Source: Sceloporus undulatus (taxonomy: Eukaryota; Chordata; Lepidosauria; Squamata; Phrynosomatidae). From it: a DNA stretch of 64,000 nt. Both the position numbers and the translations under genes were made by a program. Below, one piece after another: positions 46,655-56,651 of the stretch. The DNA is taken from assembly GCF_019175285.1 (NCBI RefSeq), contig NC_056524.1, positions 95,535,688 through 95,599,687 on the forward strand, given 5' to 3'. Under the pieces are notes generated by a model. The model saw only the letters and a program-made list of their open reading frames with translations. It did no database searches and was not told where the DNA came from. Each line of letters opens with the position of its first letter. Position 1 is the stretch's first letter.

Positions 46655-46865
46655 TTGTTGTTGTGTGCCTTTAAGTTGTTTACAACTTACAGCAACTCTA
46701 CCACTTGGCAATACTTGTCAGCAGAGGTTCGCCATTGCCCTCCCCTGATGCTAAGAGTGTATGACTTGCCCAAGGTCACCCAACGGTCTCCATGGCCAAG
46801 TGGGGCTTCAAACTCTGGTCTCCAGAGTTGTAGTCCAATGCTCAAACCACCACACCACCACTGGA
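46655..46865 (-). mobile_element. SINE (antisense)
   Basis: TGTGTGCCTTTAAGTTGTTT, GACTTGCCCAAGGTCACCCA and GTCCAATGCTCAAACCACCA mark tail to head of a reversed SINE. Its head lies 120 bp from CD99 exon 6. Confidence 0.85.
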
Positions 46866-46989
46866 TCTTCTAAATAACAAACTGCATTTCATCTTGCCAG
46901 TTCACTATCACAAGGAGGCAAACAAAAACAACAACAACCTAGAAACAACCTACAAGTATTTTTGAACACAGGATTTAATAGAAATTTAC

Positions 46990-47058
46990 CTGATCCAGAG
47001 TCAGCTGGAGGGTCAGCTGGAGGCACCCCACCCTCATATAAATCTGCATCACTAATTC
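46990..47058 (-). CDS. CD99: CD99 exon 6: third acidic module
   Basis: 69 bp, phase 1-1, acceptor TAAAG, donor GTAAAT. Begins GISDADLYEGGVPPADPPAD and ends SGS. Matches human FSDADLADG. The PPADPPAD run is a direct 12-base repeat of the CCAGCTGAC type. Confidence 0.92.
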
Positions 47059-47989
47059 CTTTAAAACAGAAAGGTGGTGGTCATTATGCAAAGATGGTAA
47101 CCATTTCCAACCTCAGTAATAACCAAAAAATGACTTACACAGTTGTAAGTTGAACTGTGTAAGTCACTAACAGGATGCCAATCATTGTTTTCTGTCTTAA
47201 CATGTACACTATGGTGTTTTTGATTCTTTCATAACTTTTGCAATCACAGTCACAATCCTAAACATGTTTACCAGATATTTCTACTAAACAGCACTTACCC
47301 CAAGTAGTTTTGTTTAAAATAAAGTATAGCACTTATTACACTAACCTTCAAACATTCATTAAGACAGACAAATATGCTGTTACGCCAATGGACATTCACA
47401 ACAGAGGGTGATATACATGCAGTTATGTGTTTCATTAGAATCATAATAGTTACCCATCTAATCCATTTTATTACACACCTGCTCCAGGAGTTCTTTTAAA
47501 TCTGGTCTACAATTTCCTCAAAAAGGTCTGCTGTAGAAGCAACACTGCTTTGCATTTAATTGGGATCACAAGCCACTTTAAATCCTGGTTAAGACCAGAG
47601 CAGCATCGGTGCCTAACACTTCACTATCTCCAAAGTCAGCAAATGAAAGGAAATGGGAGGATTTCACAAGATTAAAGAAGAGCAGGGAGTGGACATGCCT
47701 GTAATCCACTACAAATCTTTTAGCTGCACTGAAGATATGAGCAGCAGAACATCTACACTGTGCTATTCATCTAGGTCATAGATTCCAGGAGAAGATGAAG
47801 TCTGGAAATACAATTCATGAAGCACAAATTCAACTAGTAGCCCCTCTAAGCTCATATTATATTTTGGACTACTGAAACAATGGTCATATATGGAACAGAA
47901 GAATTTGCAAAAGATCAAGGGTTGTGATCCTGTAACCAGATATTCCTATTTAGGAATGAATTCAAGGCATCCCTGCCACACACTTCATT

Positions 47990-48230
47990 AATTATTTTAT
48001 TTATTTCAAGGATTTATATCACGCCTTTCTCTGACAATGGGATTCAAATCAGGTTACAATAATTTAAAAGGACAGAAGTAAAAATGTTTATTACAAAAGT
48101 AAAAAAAAATAATTAAACATTATTAATATTAAAACACAAGTTAAAACTAGTAAAAACTGTAAAAGGCATTTACAGCATACAGCATAAGTAAAACTCATCC
48201 ACCGAATGCCTATCTAAATAAAAATGTCTT
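47990..48230 (-). repeat. LINE 3' end, antisense
   Basis: ATTTATTTCAAGGATTTATA TCACGCCTTTCTC and GGGATTCAAATCAGGTTACA A are the complement of a LINE terminus. Confidence 0.65.
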
Positions 48231-48716
48231 CAGCTGCTGGGGGGAAGAGAGCAGGGAGGGGGCTGTTACTGTGACTTTACAGGTAATTTAATTTGTCTGC
48301 AGGATATTGCACAGGTTACCTACTTCTATACCCTGAGATAACACTTCTGTTGGTTTCAAGATGCTAAATATTTCCAACTGAAAATGAATTATTTACTCAA
48401 ACTCCACCACAGTTTTATTGTAAATACAACATATACTGGAACCTGATAAAGTCACATTTTTGGACTGCTAGAATCCTCCAGCCACGCTCTGGCTTGTACT
48501 TCCCATTAAACAGATACAAATTTTAAACAGGCCTCTTCTAGACAAGGTTTATATACAGAACAATAATTTTAGTAAGCCCCAGTTCTTTCCATGTAATGCC
48601 AGCTTCCACTGCTACTGAAGCATGCTCAAAACTTTCAATTACTCAAATATAATCATTCTTCTTTTTTTAAAAAAAAACTTTCATAGTGGAACCCATGGCT
48701 ATTTTAGGCACCGAGG

Positions 48717-49035
48717 GGCTGTACAAACAGCCCCAAAGGGGCAGCCTTGAGCCGCCCCTTCTTCATCCAGATTGAGCGTGCTGCGGCCCTGATCCTGCCT
48801 TTCCAGGGCATGGAAAGGAGCCTCAAAAAGTGGTGGATAGCTGCAGCAACGTGGCTATACGGTGCTCCTACAGCACTACATCATCCAGCCACTGCGCCGG
48901 AGGAGTGTCACGATGCCACACACCATGTGGAGCGGTGCACGGCATCACGGTGTCCTGGGGGCAGAGTTACAGCATGCATCATGTGGAGCCTGACTCCACC
49001 CCCAGGCTGGCCTTAATGGCCAGTGTAAAGAGCCC
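48717..49035. mobile_element. GC-rich TIR element copy
   Basis: Left GGGGCTGTACAAACAG, hairpin GCCCCAAAGGGGC; right GTGTAAAGAGCCCC. Flanks CGA (left) and TGA (right) could be a 3-bp duplication in which a CpG has decayed. Confidence 0.7.
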
Positions 49036-49410
49036 CTGAGTCATTCCTGTAGGCTGCTGCCCCTACCCTCAATTCAAAGAAAGAAAGTATAAAAACTGTA
49101 TTCAGGCATTGGTGGGTAAGAAAAGTGGCACAAAATTCTGCTATGTTTTGCAAACTACCTTTGCCTGAATACAGACAAGAAATTACTGTACAAATTTTAA
49201 TGCTCACTAGTTTCCATCTAGCTTCACGACATCCAAAACAGAATGGTAAAGTCTCAGCATTTGCTAATTTGCTGGGAGATGCTGTCTAATGAGACTTTTC
49301 ATGCCAATAGAAGGTGTAGAAAAACTGACTTCCTATCCAAAGATACCAAGACAAATCCAGAAAACCATTGGACAGATTGCACATCTAGAAATATGTCCAA
49401 CGAAACTTAC

Positions 49411-49479
49411 CCCCTGTGTCATCATGAGTTCCAGGTTTTGGTTGAGGCACTGGTGGACCTGGCTTGTGTGATTCATCAT
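49411..49479 (-). CDS. CD99: CD99 exon 5: Pro-rich stalk
   Basis: 69 bp, phase 1-1, acceptor TCTAG, donor GTAAGT. Begins DDESHKPGPPVPQPKPGTHD and ends DTG. It corresponds to the human stretch ENDDPRPPNPPKPMPNPNPN. Confidence 0.92.
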
Positions 49480-49735
49480 CTAGAGATGGACAGAAAAATA
49501 AGCTCAAAATATGAAAGGCAGAAACAAACTAGGCAGCATGACATTATCCTTATTTATTAAAAAAATAATAATGAGTATACTGGACAAGCCCATTCACAAT
49601 GACAAACAAAAGAAACAAATAAAGGCTACAGTAAAGACCTGAACACAACTCATTCATACATTCCCATGTTACTCTGACAATTCCCTGTTCATCAGCTTCC
49701 TCCCCACCATCATTCTATCTCTTTAGCTCTCTTTC

Positions 49736-49797
49736 ATGTGTGTGCACGCATGCACGCATGCGTGCTCTCACACACGTGCACACACACACACACACTT
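49736..49797. repeat. Alternating purine-pyrimidine tract
   Basis: TGTGTGTGCACGCATGCACG CATGCGTGC, then CACACACGTGCACACACAC. Nearly unbroken RY alternation including CG steps. Confidence 0.85.
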
Positions 49798-50310
49798 AAA
49801 TCTACATTATGAATCCTTTAAGTATTTGGTAGCTTTGCAAGGGCAAAGAAACGAATACAGTGGAATACTTCATAGATTTGTGGAAACTGAAGGTTTCTAT
49901 ACGTCCCTGGAATTCCACAGATTTGGTCAAGTAGCCTTTGCAAAACTGTAGTTTTATCCTGGAATCTGGAAATGACCAAGGCCAACTACTCCAAAACACC
50001 TTTGGCCAATATAATTCAGCTCCTTAATATTCCAGTTAAAGCAAAGCTGATGATTGGAAAACTCAGAGCAAGCATCAATAAACACAAATTAGAACCCACT
50101 TTAGGGCCTCCACTAAACAGAATTTTTTTACTTCTCTTTTGCCATTGTGGCATTGTGAATAATGCCAGTCAATAGAGCTCTTGTGAGTGATGAGAAATGT
50201 TATCCAAGTCCAGAAGATCAAGTCATGGAACCTTCAAAGGACCTGTTGTAACGAATTTGCAAAGCATTTGGACACCACAATTTTGACAAAATCAGAGATG
50301 CATGCAATCA

Positions 50311-50792
50311 GAGGTCCTTTCACACTACATTTTTATAGCACAATAATTCTACTTTAACTACCATAGCAATATCCTATGGAATCCAGGGATTTGCCATTTA
50401 GAAAAGGGTACAGTGGTACCCCGGGTTACGAAATTAATTCGTTCCGCCGCCGCTTTCGTAACCCGAAATACTTCGCAAGCCGAAAAACCCATAGGCGCTA
50501 ATGGGGAAAAGCCGCGATTTCGTGTGAAATAGCGCCGAAAAGCACCAAAAAAATTTTCGTAACCCGAAAAAACCTTCGTAACCCAGAACAGTTTTTTTAA
50601 ATGGATTTTTTTCGTAACCCGGAAATTTCGTAAGGCGGCGCATTCGTATCCCGGGGTACCACTGTATTTAAAATTCTCAGTCAGAGAGTTCTAGTATCTC
50701 CCCAATCTACACATCTCAGGGCTCTACCGTATGTAACCATGATACTTGAAGTAGAATCACAGTGCTAAAATTATATACTATGAAAGGGCCTC
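50311..50792. mobile_element. Hairpin element split by a pogo-like insertion
   Basis: Ends GAGGTCCTTTCACACTA and TATGAAAGGGCCTC are inverted; the element's own sequence is about 226 bp. Its interior is cut at 50409/50666 by the element at 50411-50664. Confidence 0.75.
50411..50664. mobile_element. pogo/Tigger-like MITE (254 bp)
   Basis: Ends CAGTGGTACCCCGGG and CCCGGGGTACCACTG, flanked by TA on both sides. The interior repeats TTCGTAACCCG at least four times in both senses. CpG content and clean ends suggest a recent copy. Confidence 0.85.
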
Positions 50793-51501
50793 AGAATGCC
50801 ACCTGTCTTGTTACACATTCTTTTCAGCTTTATAATCTATTAAGATATATTTAGGATATATTTTGTTATCTGGGCTGACAGTGAGAGTGATCTCATGAAT
50901 TTCTATCAGCAGGTGAATCAATTGAATATGCAATTTAATCATTTTTTTAAAAATCAGTTTTAGACTTATAAGTTAAGTCCTCCCCATAGGGAAAATCAAC
51001 AGTGCTCAGCTGAGGATACCTATGTAGAATAGTGTCCTGGAATCTGTCCAAAGTATCTCAAACACATTCTAACATATTAAGGGAACTGGAAGATCAGCAT
51101 CTGATTATTTGAACTGCAGGCTGAGATATCTAATACCATATAGGACATCATAAAAAAAAAAACATTGACACAAAATCCAACATATAGCAGGCTACCAGGA
51201 GTAGTCTTAGATTTTATTTTTAAAAAACAAGAGCATGAGATTTATGAAATGTGAGATCCAAGAGTACAAACAGACATCATACAACACTTTGCCAGGTACA
51301 ACTGTGTCTAGGGGAACATCTCCCGAGAGGGTGGTGTTCAACTGCAGATATACTTCTAGTATCACAGAATTTGTAAACCATTTCAACACAAATGGTATGT
51401 TTTGCACAAGGTCAGTTATGTTTATTTACAGTGTACAAGAGCAACATCTAAAAATGTACAGAATCCTGTTGGGAATATGTTGGAAGACTTTCAGTACTTA
51501 C

Positions 51502-51534
51502 CATTCAAGGCATCTCCTAAGTCAAACCCATCAT
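51502..51534 (-). CDS. CD99: CD99 exon 4: second acidic module
   Basis: 33 bp, phase 1-1, acceptor TTTAG, donor GTAAGT. Encodes DDGFDLGDALN, closely matching human DDFDLGDAVVDG. Confidence 0.92.
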
Positions 51535-52559
51535 CTAAACAGGAAAAAATACACCATTATTGAAATCAAATATGGAGTCTCTGATTCAAAAAATATTCCA
51601 GTAGAATGATAATGTGCTTTTTTAAAAAAGAACAAAAGCAGGACTACATCACACACAAACAGAAATCTGCACATATGACATAGAGGTGAGAGCATGGACA
51701 AAATTACCTTCATACCTAGCAGTTAAGTGGTGAAAGAACAGTTTTACCGATTTGCTAAGTGGCTTTAAAAGAATGCTTCGTGGCACTACTATGCTGATAG
51801 TTTACAAGTTTTAAGTTCCTTAAAATTTGGAGTGTGTTCCACTGGCTCCAGTCTCAGCGAGTTTATGAATCTACTCTAGGTTTTACTTTGAACTGTCCCA
51901 CCTTTGCCACCTTTCTTTACCTCTAGCTGTTGGGAAAGCAGGGAGGGAAGGCAACCGTTAGAGCAGGATGTCTGCCAAAATTGCCATGGTTGCACACCAG
52001 CTGCTGAATACACTCAATACAGTGAGTTGAACCAAAACTGCCTCACCCCCCTCAGAGAGCCTATAGCCAAGCCAGGGTGGTGACATCACACAGCCAGCAC
52101 CTCTAGCTGGAATCTGTTTCTCATCACACAGTGGTGGCAGTGGTGCACTTGGATCTTCTTCCTCAGCCATCCAGTCAAAGGTGGGCTACTCACTACAAGT
52201 CCAGGCATGGCTGTCAAGCCTTCATGCACTCTCCAGCTTTCCCTCAACTGTTCTTTTCAACCCAAGACGCTGCATAACTAAAACGCTCCCTTGTATAAAA
52301 AGAAAATAAATACACTTAAAATGGTATTCCTCCCCCATTCAATATTTCCTATGGCCATAGATGCCTCAATGTTCCGTCAGGAAAAAAAAAAGCCTATTAG
52401 TAACGCCTGCCCCATCCACAATCATCTCTTGCAAACAAATGTTAACCTCCCCCTCAAAAAAGAAAAAACCCATCCATCCCAATTTGTTTGAGCTGAAGAA
52501 TGAATCTCGGTTCTTTCAACCCTGTTAAATGACTACATAGCCAGAAACATTAATTCGAC

Positions 52560-53128
52560 ATGTGGCTGAAAGAGTGGACCACACAATGAATAAGACGAAC
52601 ATGCCCCTGTAACTCAGGAGATATAGAAAATGTCAGTCATGTATTGTTTCACTGCCCTTTTTATGGCAATGCTCGCAGACATTTGATCACTCCTATACTT
52701 TTGAACATACCTGGGAGATCTGAAACTTTTTATTTAAATTACCTATTATAAGACTGGAACTCGCATATAACTTGTAAAGTGGCACAATTTTCTGCACTAG
52801 CAATCACTTGTAGGAAAAGAACAAATGATCAAAGTTAAACACATAATATTGTGTCATGTCTGGTACTGCATGTCTGGTAAAAATCTGATATCACTACTCT
52901 ACCTTTATTATTTCTATCTTAAGTGTGGAAGCCCATAAAGGTTTATTTATTTTATTTTATTTTAAATGAAGCTATCTTAAATGTAACGGAAATGAATTAT
53001 TTACATTTCTAGTTGGCAGATTTTTATCCCAAGCAATCTTTTTATGTGTATTACTTTATTTTTCTATGTTATATTTTATATTGATGCTGGTTTTTGACCG
53101 TAATAAAGAATTTCAATTTCAATGAATA
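52560..53128 (+). mobile_element. LINE C-terminal fragment with zinc knuckle
   Basis: From about 52589 the frame reads TCPCNSGDIENVSHVLFHCP FYGNARRHLITPILLNIPG and stops. C-x-C ... H-x4-C is the post-RT knuckle of several non-LTR LINEs, R4/Dong among them. The 3' end reads GTAATAAAGAATTTCAATTT C, an AATAAA tail. Clade is uncertain. Confidence 0.7.
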
Positions 53129-53283
53129 AAGAGATTCTAGCGTATAATTTACAACAGTTGAAAAAGTAAGCTGTCAAAAAAAAAGGTCATCAAAAAGCAT
53201 GAGATGCCTGTACACTGAAGAACAATTGCATAGAAGCCTCACAACAGTAATCCTGTTTCTATGAAAAGAATACTTATACTCAC

Positions 53284-53328
53284 CTAGTGGTGGCCGTTTG
53301 GTAGGAGAAGTAGGCTGCTTTGTTGGCT
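53284..53328 (-). CDS. CD99: CD99 exon 3: Pro/Thr-rich linker
   Basis: 45 bp, phase 1-1, acceptor TTGCAG, donor GTGAGT. Encodes EPTKQPTSPTKRPPL. Thr and Pro content suggests an O-glycosylated stalk. TKRPP is shared with XG exon 3; human CD99 has KKPTAIPKKP here. Confidence 0.9.
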   Translation of the reverse strand, partial: SQQSSLLLLPNGHH

Positions 53329-53579
53329 CTGCAATAAAAAATATTATTGTTGTTATTATTATTATTATTATTGTTTATTTCTAACTATAATGTACCCCCA
53401 AATTAATACCCCCAAATTAATACACATTTGAATAATCAATTAAAAATGAGGGAATTACTCATCTGCATTTGGGTAAACAACTATGCACACCTCCAGTTCT
53501 TTTTGCTATTTAATACAAAATATAATAACTAGCTCCCATGTAAGGTATGTGCCTTACATCTCTTTTGATGGATGAGTTA

Positions 53580-53953
53580 GAGCCTGTACAGACTGGTACT
53601 TTGTGCCAGCCTGTGGGCTGAGCCAGGGTGCAGTGTCCGCATGCTGAACGCCCTAGCCCCACCCCAAGGTGCCATTTTGGTGCGCACTGGTTTACATGGT
53701 GGACGCCATCATGGTGTGACTCCAGCGCTGCATCTGCATGATGCAGCACCAAAGAGGCATCATAAAGCCGTGCCACCATGGCTTTGGTGCCTCTTTTTGC
53801 GCTCTCCGGAGGCCAGATCAGGGCCATGGCGTGCAGTTGCTGCAGCCCTGATCTGGCCAGTGAAGGGGTGGCTTCAGCGCACAGATGGCCACCCATCTGT
53901 GCACCAAAGAGCTGCACTGACACCATTTTCCTGCCCAGCTGTTCAAAAAGGCT
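53580..53953. mobile_element. GC-rich TIR element, old copy
   Basis: GAGCCTGTACAGACTGG with hairpin GACTGGTACTTTGTGCCAGCC; interior GCCATTTTGGTGCGC and GGTGCCTCTTTTTGCGCTC as in the copies at 3889 and 18663. CpG-poor. Right end approximate. Confidence 0.65.
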
Positions 53954-54062
53954 AGAATTGGTGGCACAATGGAGAAAGTACAGGGATCAATGCTTCTCTT
54001 AGATTCTCCTGGAGCAAACTAAACTCTTGCCTCTTACCACTCTACTCAGAAAAGGGGATGGT

Positions 54063-54735
54063 TCCTTTTTTTATAAGAGTTAAAGTACAGTATTGACTCA
54101 TGGATAAATTGACCCAGGTTTTTGGGGGTTCATTTCTTGATAAAAGTTTTGGGACTTATGCATGAGTACAGTTTGTTATCGGTATCTGCAGATTTGCCAT
54201 TTGTGGATTTGACCATCTGCAGATGGCAAGCCCACACTGAGATGGTGCAGGCAGTGGAGGAGGAGGAGGAACCGGCAGCAGTGGCGGCAGTTCCATGCTG
54301 CCAGCTGCCTGCCCACCACTAGTGAGAAGAGGGTAGGAGGGAGGGAGGGAGAAGAAGAGAAGGAAGAAGAAAAGGAAGCAGTGGCAGTAGCGGTGGTCCC
54401 ATGCCACAAGCTGCCTGTGCACTGGTGAGAGCTGGGAGGAAGGGAAGAAGTGGGGGGAAGAAGAAGTAGAGACAGCAGCTCCATGCCTCCAGCTTCCCAC
54501 CCATTGCCAGGGAAGAAGAGAAGGAGGAGGAAGAAGTGGCAGCAGCCACCTGTCACCCACTACAGGTGAGGGAGGAAGGAAGGCATACCTACGTGAGCAC
54601 TTGTGAAGTCCCATTGTCTCCAATAGTGGTATGCCTGTGTGGGACAATGGGACTTGAGCATCCATGGATTTTGGTATCTGTGGGGATGGTCCAGAACAGA
54701 TCCCCCGTGGATACCAAGGGCTCACTCTATATACA
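54063..54735. mobile_element. Nested pair: pogo-like element within an older one
   Basis: Outer parts 54085-54170 and 54729-54740 resemble the right end of the element at 39805-39885. Between them, GTTTGTTATCGGTATCTGCA (54171) to AAGGGCTCACTC (about 54728) has the family text TTGAGCATCCATGGATTTTG GTATC. The insert holds a purine-rich tandem repeat (54240-54570). Confidence 0.7.
54240..54570. repeat. Purine-rich variable tandem repeat
   Basis: Blocks of GAAGAAGAGGAGG-type text alternate with GCCAGCTGCCTGCCCAC..C TGGTGAG at about 54298, 54404, 54486 and 54552. Roughly three and a half units of 60-105 bp. The open frames on both strands come from this. Confidence 0.75.
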
Positions 54736-55175
54736 GTAGTTTGACTTTTACAAATAAGCCAACAATCCAGCACTTGGTTCCCAAAGCAGGTCAATTACCA
54801 AGCACCTAGATACTTGTGCTCTTGATAAACATTTAAGAATACAGAATTGTCTGGGAGGATCCAACAGACTGATCACCACATAAGTCATTCTGTTCTTCAT
54901 AAAGCAAGACTGTGACAATCAGGTATTTCAGCATTTCTTACATCTCCCAAATTTCAAATTATTCAAGTCAAAATTGTGTTGTCCCCCTTGTTCTGTAATC
55001 CTTATGATTCAAAAATTAGTCAAACATTTCACTATTGAATACATTCTTCCATCTTGATTGATCAGGTTAAAGCAACTATTCAAGCAAAGTGTTAAGATGT
55101 GGTAGAATCCACATCATGTTATTTTATGAACCAGAATGAGTCTCTTATATGTTTCATAAGAATGTAGCTACATAC

Positions 55176-55214
55176 CAGGATCTTCAAATGCATCGCTCAA
55201 GTCGAAGTCTTGTC
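55176..55214 (-). CDS. CD99: CD99 exon 2: first acidic module
   Basis: 39 bp, phase 1-1, acceptor AACAG, donor GTATG. Encodes QDFDLSDAFEDP after a split codon. Human CD99 has GGFDLSDALPD at the start of the mature protein. Same length and phase as XG exon 2. Confidence 0.92.
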
Positions 55215-55741
55215 CTGTTCAATTAAATAATATATATTATTATTTTGAATATATTTAAATGCTTTTTTCATTTTTAATTATACCAGAGTATTTTGCAATG
55301 AAACAGATAAAAAACAAACTTCAGAAAACTTTAAAATTATAATACAATAAAATAAAATAAAAAATAGCAGAACAATTTATTACAAAGAATTTATTAAATA
55401 CTAGGAGCAACTGACAAAGGACAACCTAATAGAAGGAAATTATCGTGGAATAATTGAGACAATTTCATTCCAACACATGATTATAGTTCTAATGTGATGG
55501 GCCCAGCACAGCTCTACTGTGGTTGGTTGGTTGTTCATACAGAACCAAAGAACATTTCTACCTTGTTAACCATATTTTCAGGCTACAAAAAATGTACTAA
55601 TGTACTGATGTCCAGGTGGGTGTCCAGGTGAATAAAAGCAATTTTATGTGGGCTAAAAGCATGCGGATATGGGGCAGAAATGATAGGGCCATTTCTGTCA
55701 AAAAGTTTCTGAGAGATATCCTGGGGGAATCAGCAATTTAT

Positions 55742-56256
55742 TCATAGAATCAAAATGTTGGAACAGACCGCAAGAGTGTTGCAGTCCAACCCCCTGCCAT
55801 GCACGCAGACACAATTGAACCACTCCTGACTGATGGCTATCCAGCCTTTGTTTAAAAACCTCCAAAGAAGGAGACTCCACTATACTCTGGGGCAGAATAT
55901 TCCACTCTCAAACCGCTCTTACTGTTAGGATCTTCAACCCAATGTTTAGGTGGAGTATCTTTTCCTGTAGTTTGAATCCACTGCTCTATGTCCTAGTCTG
56001 TGGAACAGCAAAATAAAAAAATAAAAAAAAAAAAATAAAAAAAAACCAAGCTTGCTCCATCATCTATATGCCATCCCTTCAAATATTTATCAAATATTTA
56101 AACATGGCTATCATTTCACGTTTTAACCTTCTCTTCTCCAGGCTAAACACACCCAGCTCCCTCAGTTGCACCTCACAGGGCATGGTTACCAGACCTTTCA
56201 CCATTTTGATTGCCTTCCTCTGGACACACTCCAGCTTGCCAATATCCACTGCATTC
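55742..56256 (-). mobile_element. CR1 LINE 3' portion, antisense
   Basis: TCATAGAATCAAAATGTTGG, CAGTCCAACCCCCTGCCATG, CCTCCAAAGAAGGAGACTCC and CCTTCTCTTCTCCAGGCTAA AC form the antisense CR1 end, reading into the ORF2 C-terminal region. An A-rich run lies at 56008-56045. Confidence 0.88.
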
Positions 56257-56651
56257 ATGTTTTTTTTTTTATGTCAACAGATCTTGGGGAGGGAGAGTAC
56301 AACCAATAAAATCATTTTAAAAATGCCTTCAATGAATTTAACAAAGTAAATTCAGTATATTGTGTATTGCTAGCTATAATTGTTAGCTATGTTATGTGGC
56401 CAACTTGCCCCCACAAAACCTGAAACAAAAGTTGGATACAGCTAAATATATTAAAAATTGTCCAAACTAGAACATCAGACTGCTAAGCACAACAGTCTCC
56501 ACATGATAAAAAATCAATTACCTAGCTCCAGTAAAGGGTGTGAGAAACATGCAGCCATCCAGGTGTTGTCAAACTGCAGTTCCTAGCATACCTCACCATT
56601 GGCTATGATTGTTAGGACTGCTTGGACTTGCAGCCCAACATCATTTGGAAG

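Larger units (their letters stand above)
38592..55175 (-). other. Remaining CD99 introns
   Basis: Apart from the exons listed, this range is repeats plus unremarkable AT-rich intron. Stretches where I see nothing: 38600-39430, 39900-40500, 42010-42780, 43810-44690, 44890-46340, 47060-47980, 49040-49400, 50800-51490 and 51540-52550. Confidence 0.7.
33478..55214 (-). other. CD99: CD99 gene, exons 2 to last (exon 1 not seen)
   Basis: Type I membrane glycoprotein (MIC2 antigen) acting in leukocyte and endothelial adhesion and transmigration. Ten coding exons with GT-AG sites are readable at 55176-55214, 53284-53328, 51502-51534, 49411-49479, 46990-47058, 42787-42810, 40521-40556, 38481-38591, 37938-37991 and 33478-33506. 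Together they encode about 169 residues; with a signal-peptide exon of about 22 this matches human CD99 (185). Order: acidic module DFDLSDAFEDP, Pro-rich linker, second module DGFDLGDALN, Pro-rich stalk, third module SDADLYEGG, Gly/Ser stalk, transmembrane segment IISSVVVAIAGAVSSFIAYQ with anchor KKKLCFK, cytoplasmic NMESQQGAHAEPP and terminal VQRTLLQKS. The membrane and tail match human CD99 nearly residue for residue (SSFIAYQKKKLCFK; VQRTLLEK). Every readable intron is phase 1. XG follows 6.7 kb downstream. Confidence 0.95.

Noticed and set aside
54156-54794. 212-codon Leu/Pro/Ser-rich open frame on the minus strand
   Set aside because: It is the complement of a purine-rich tandem repeat within a pogo-like element; composition explains the openness.
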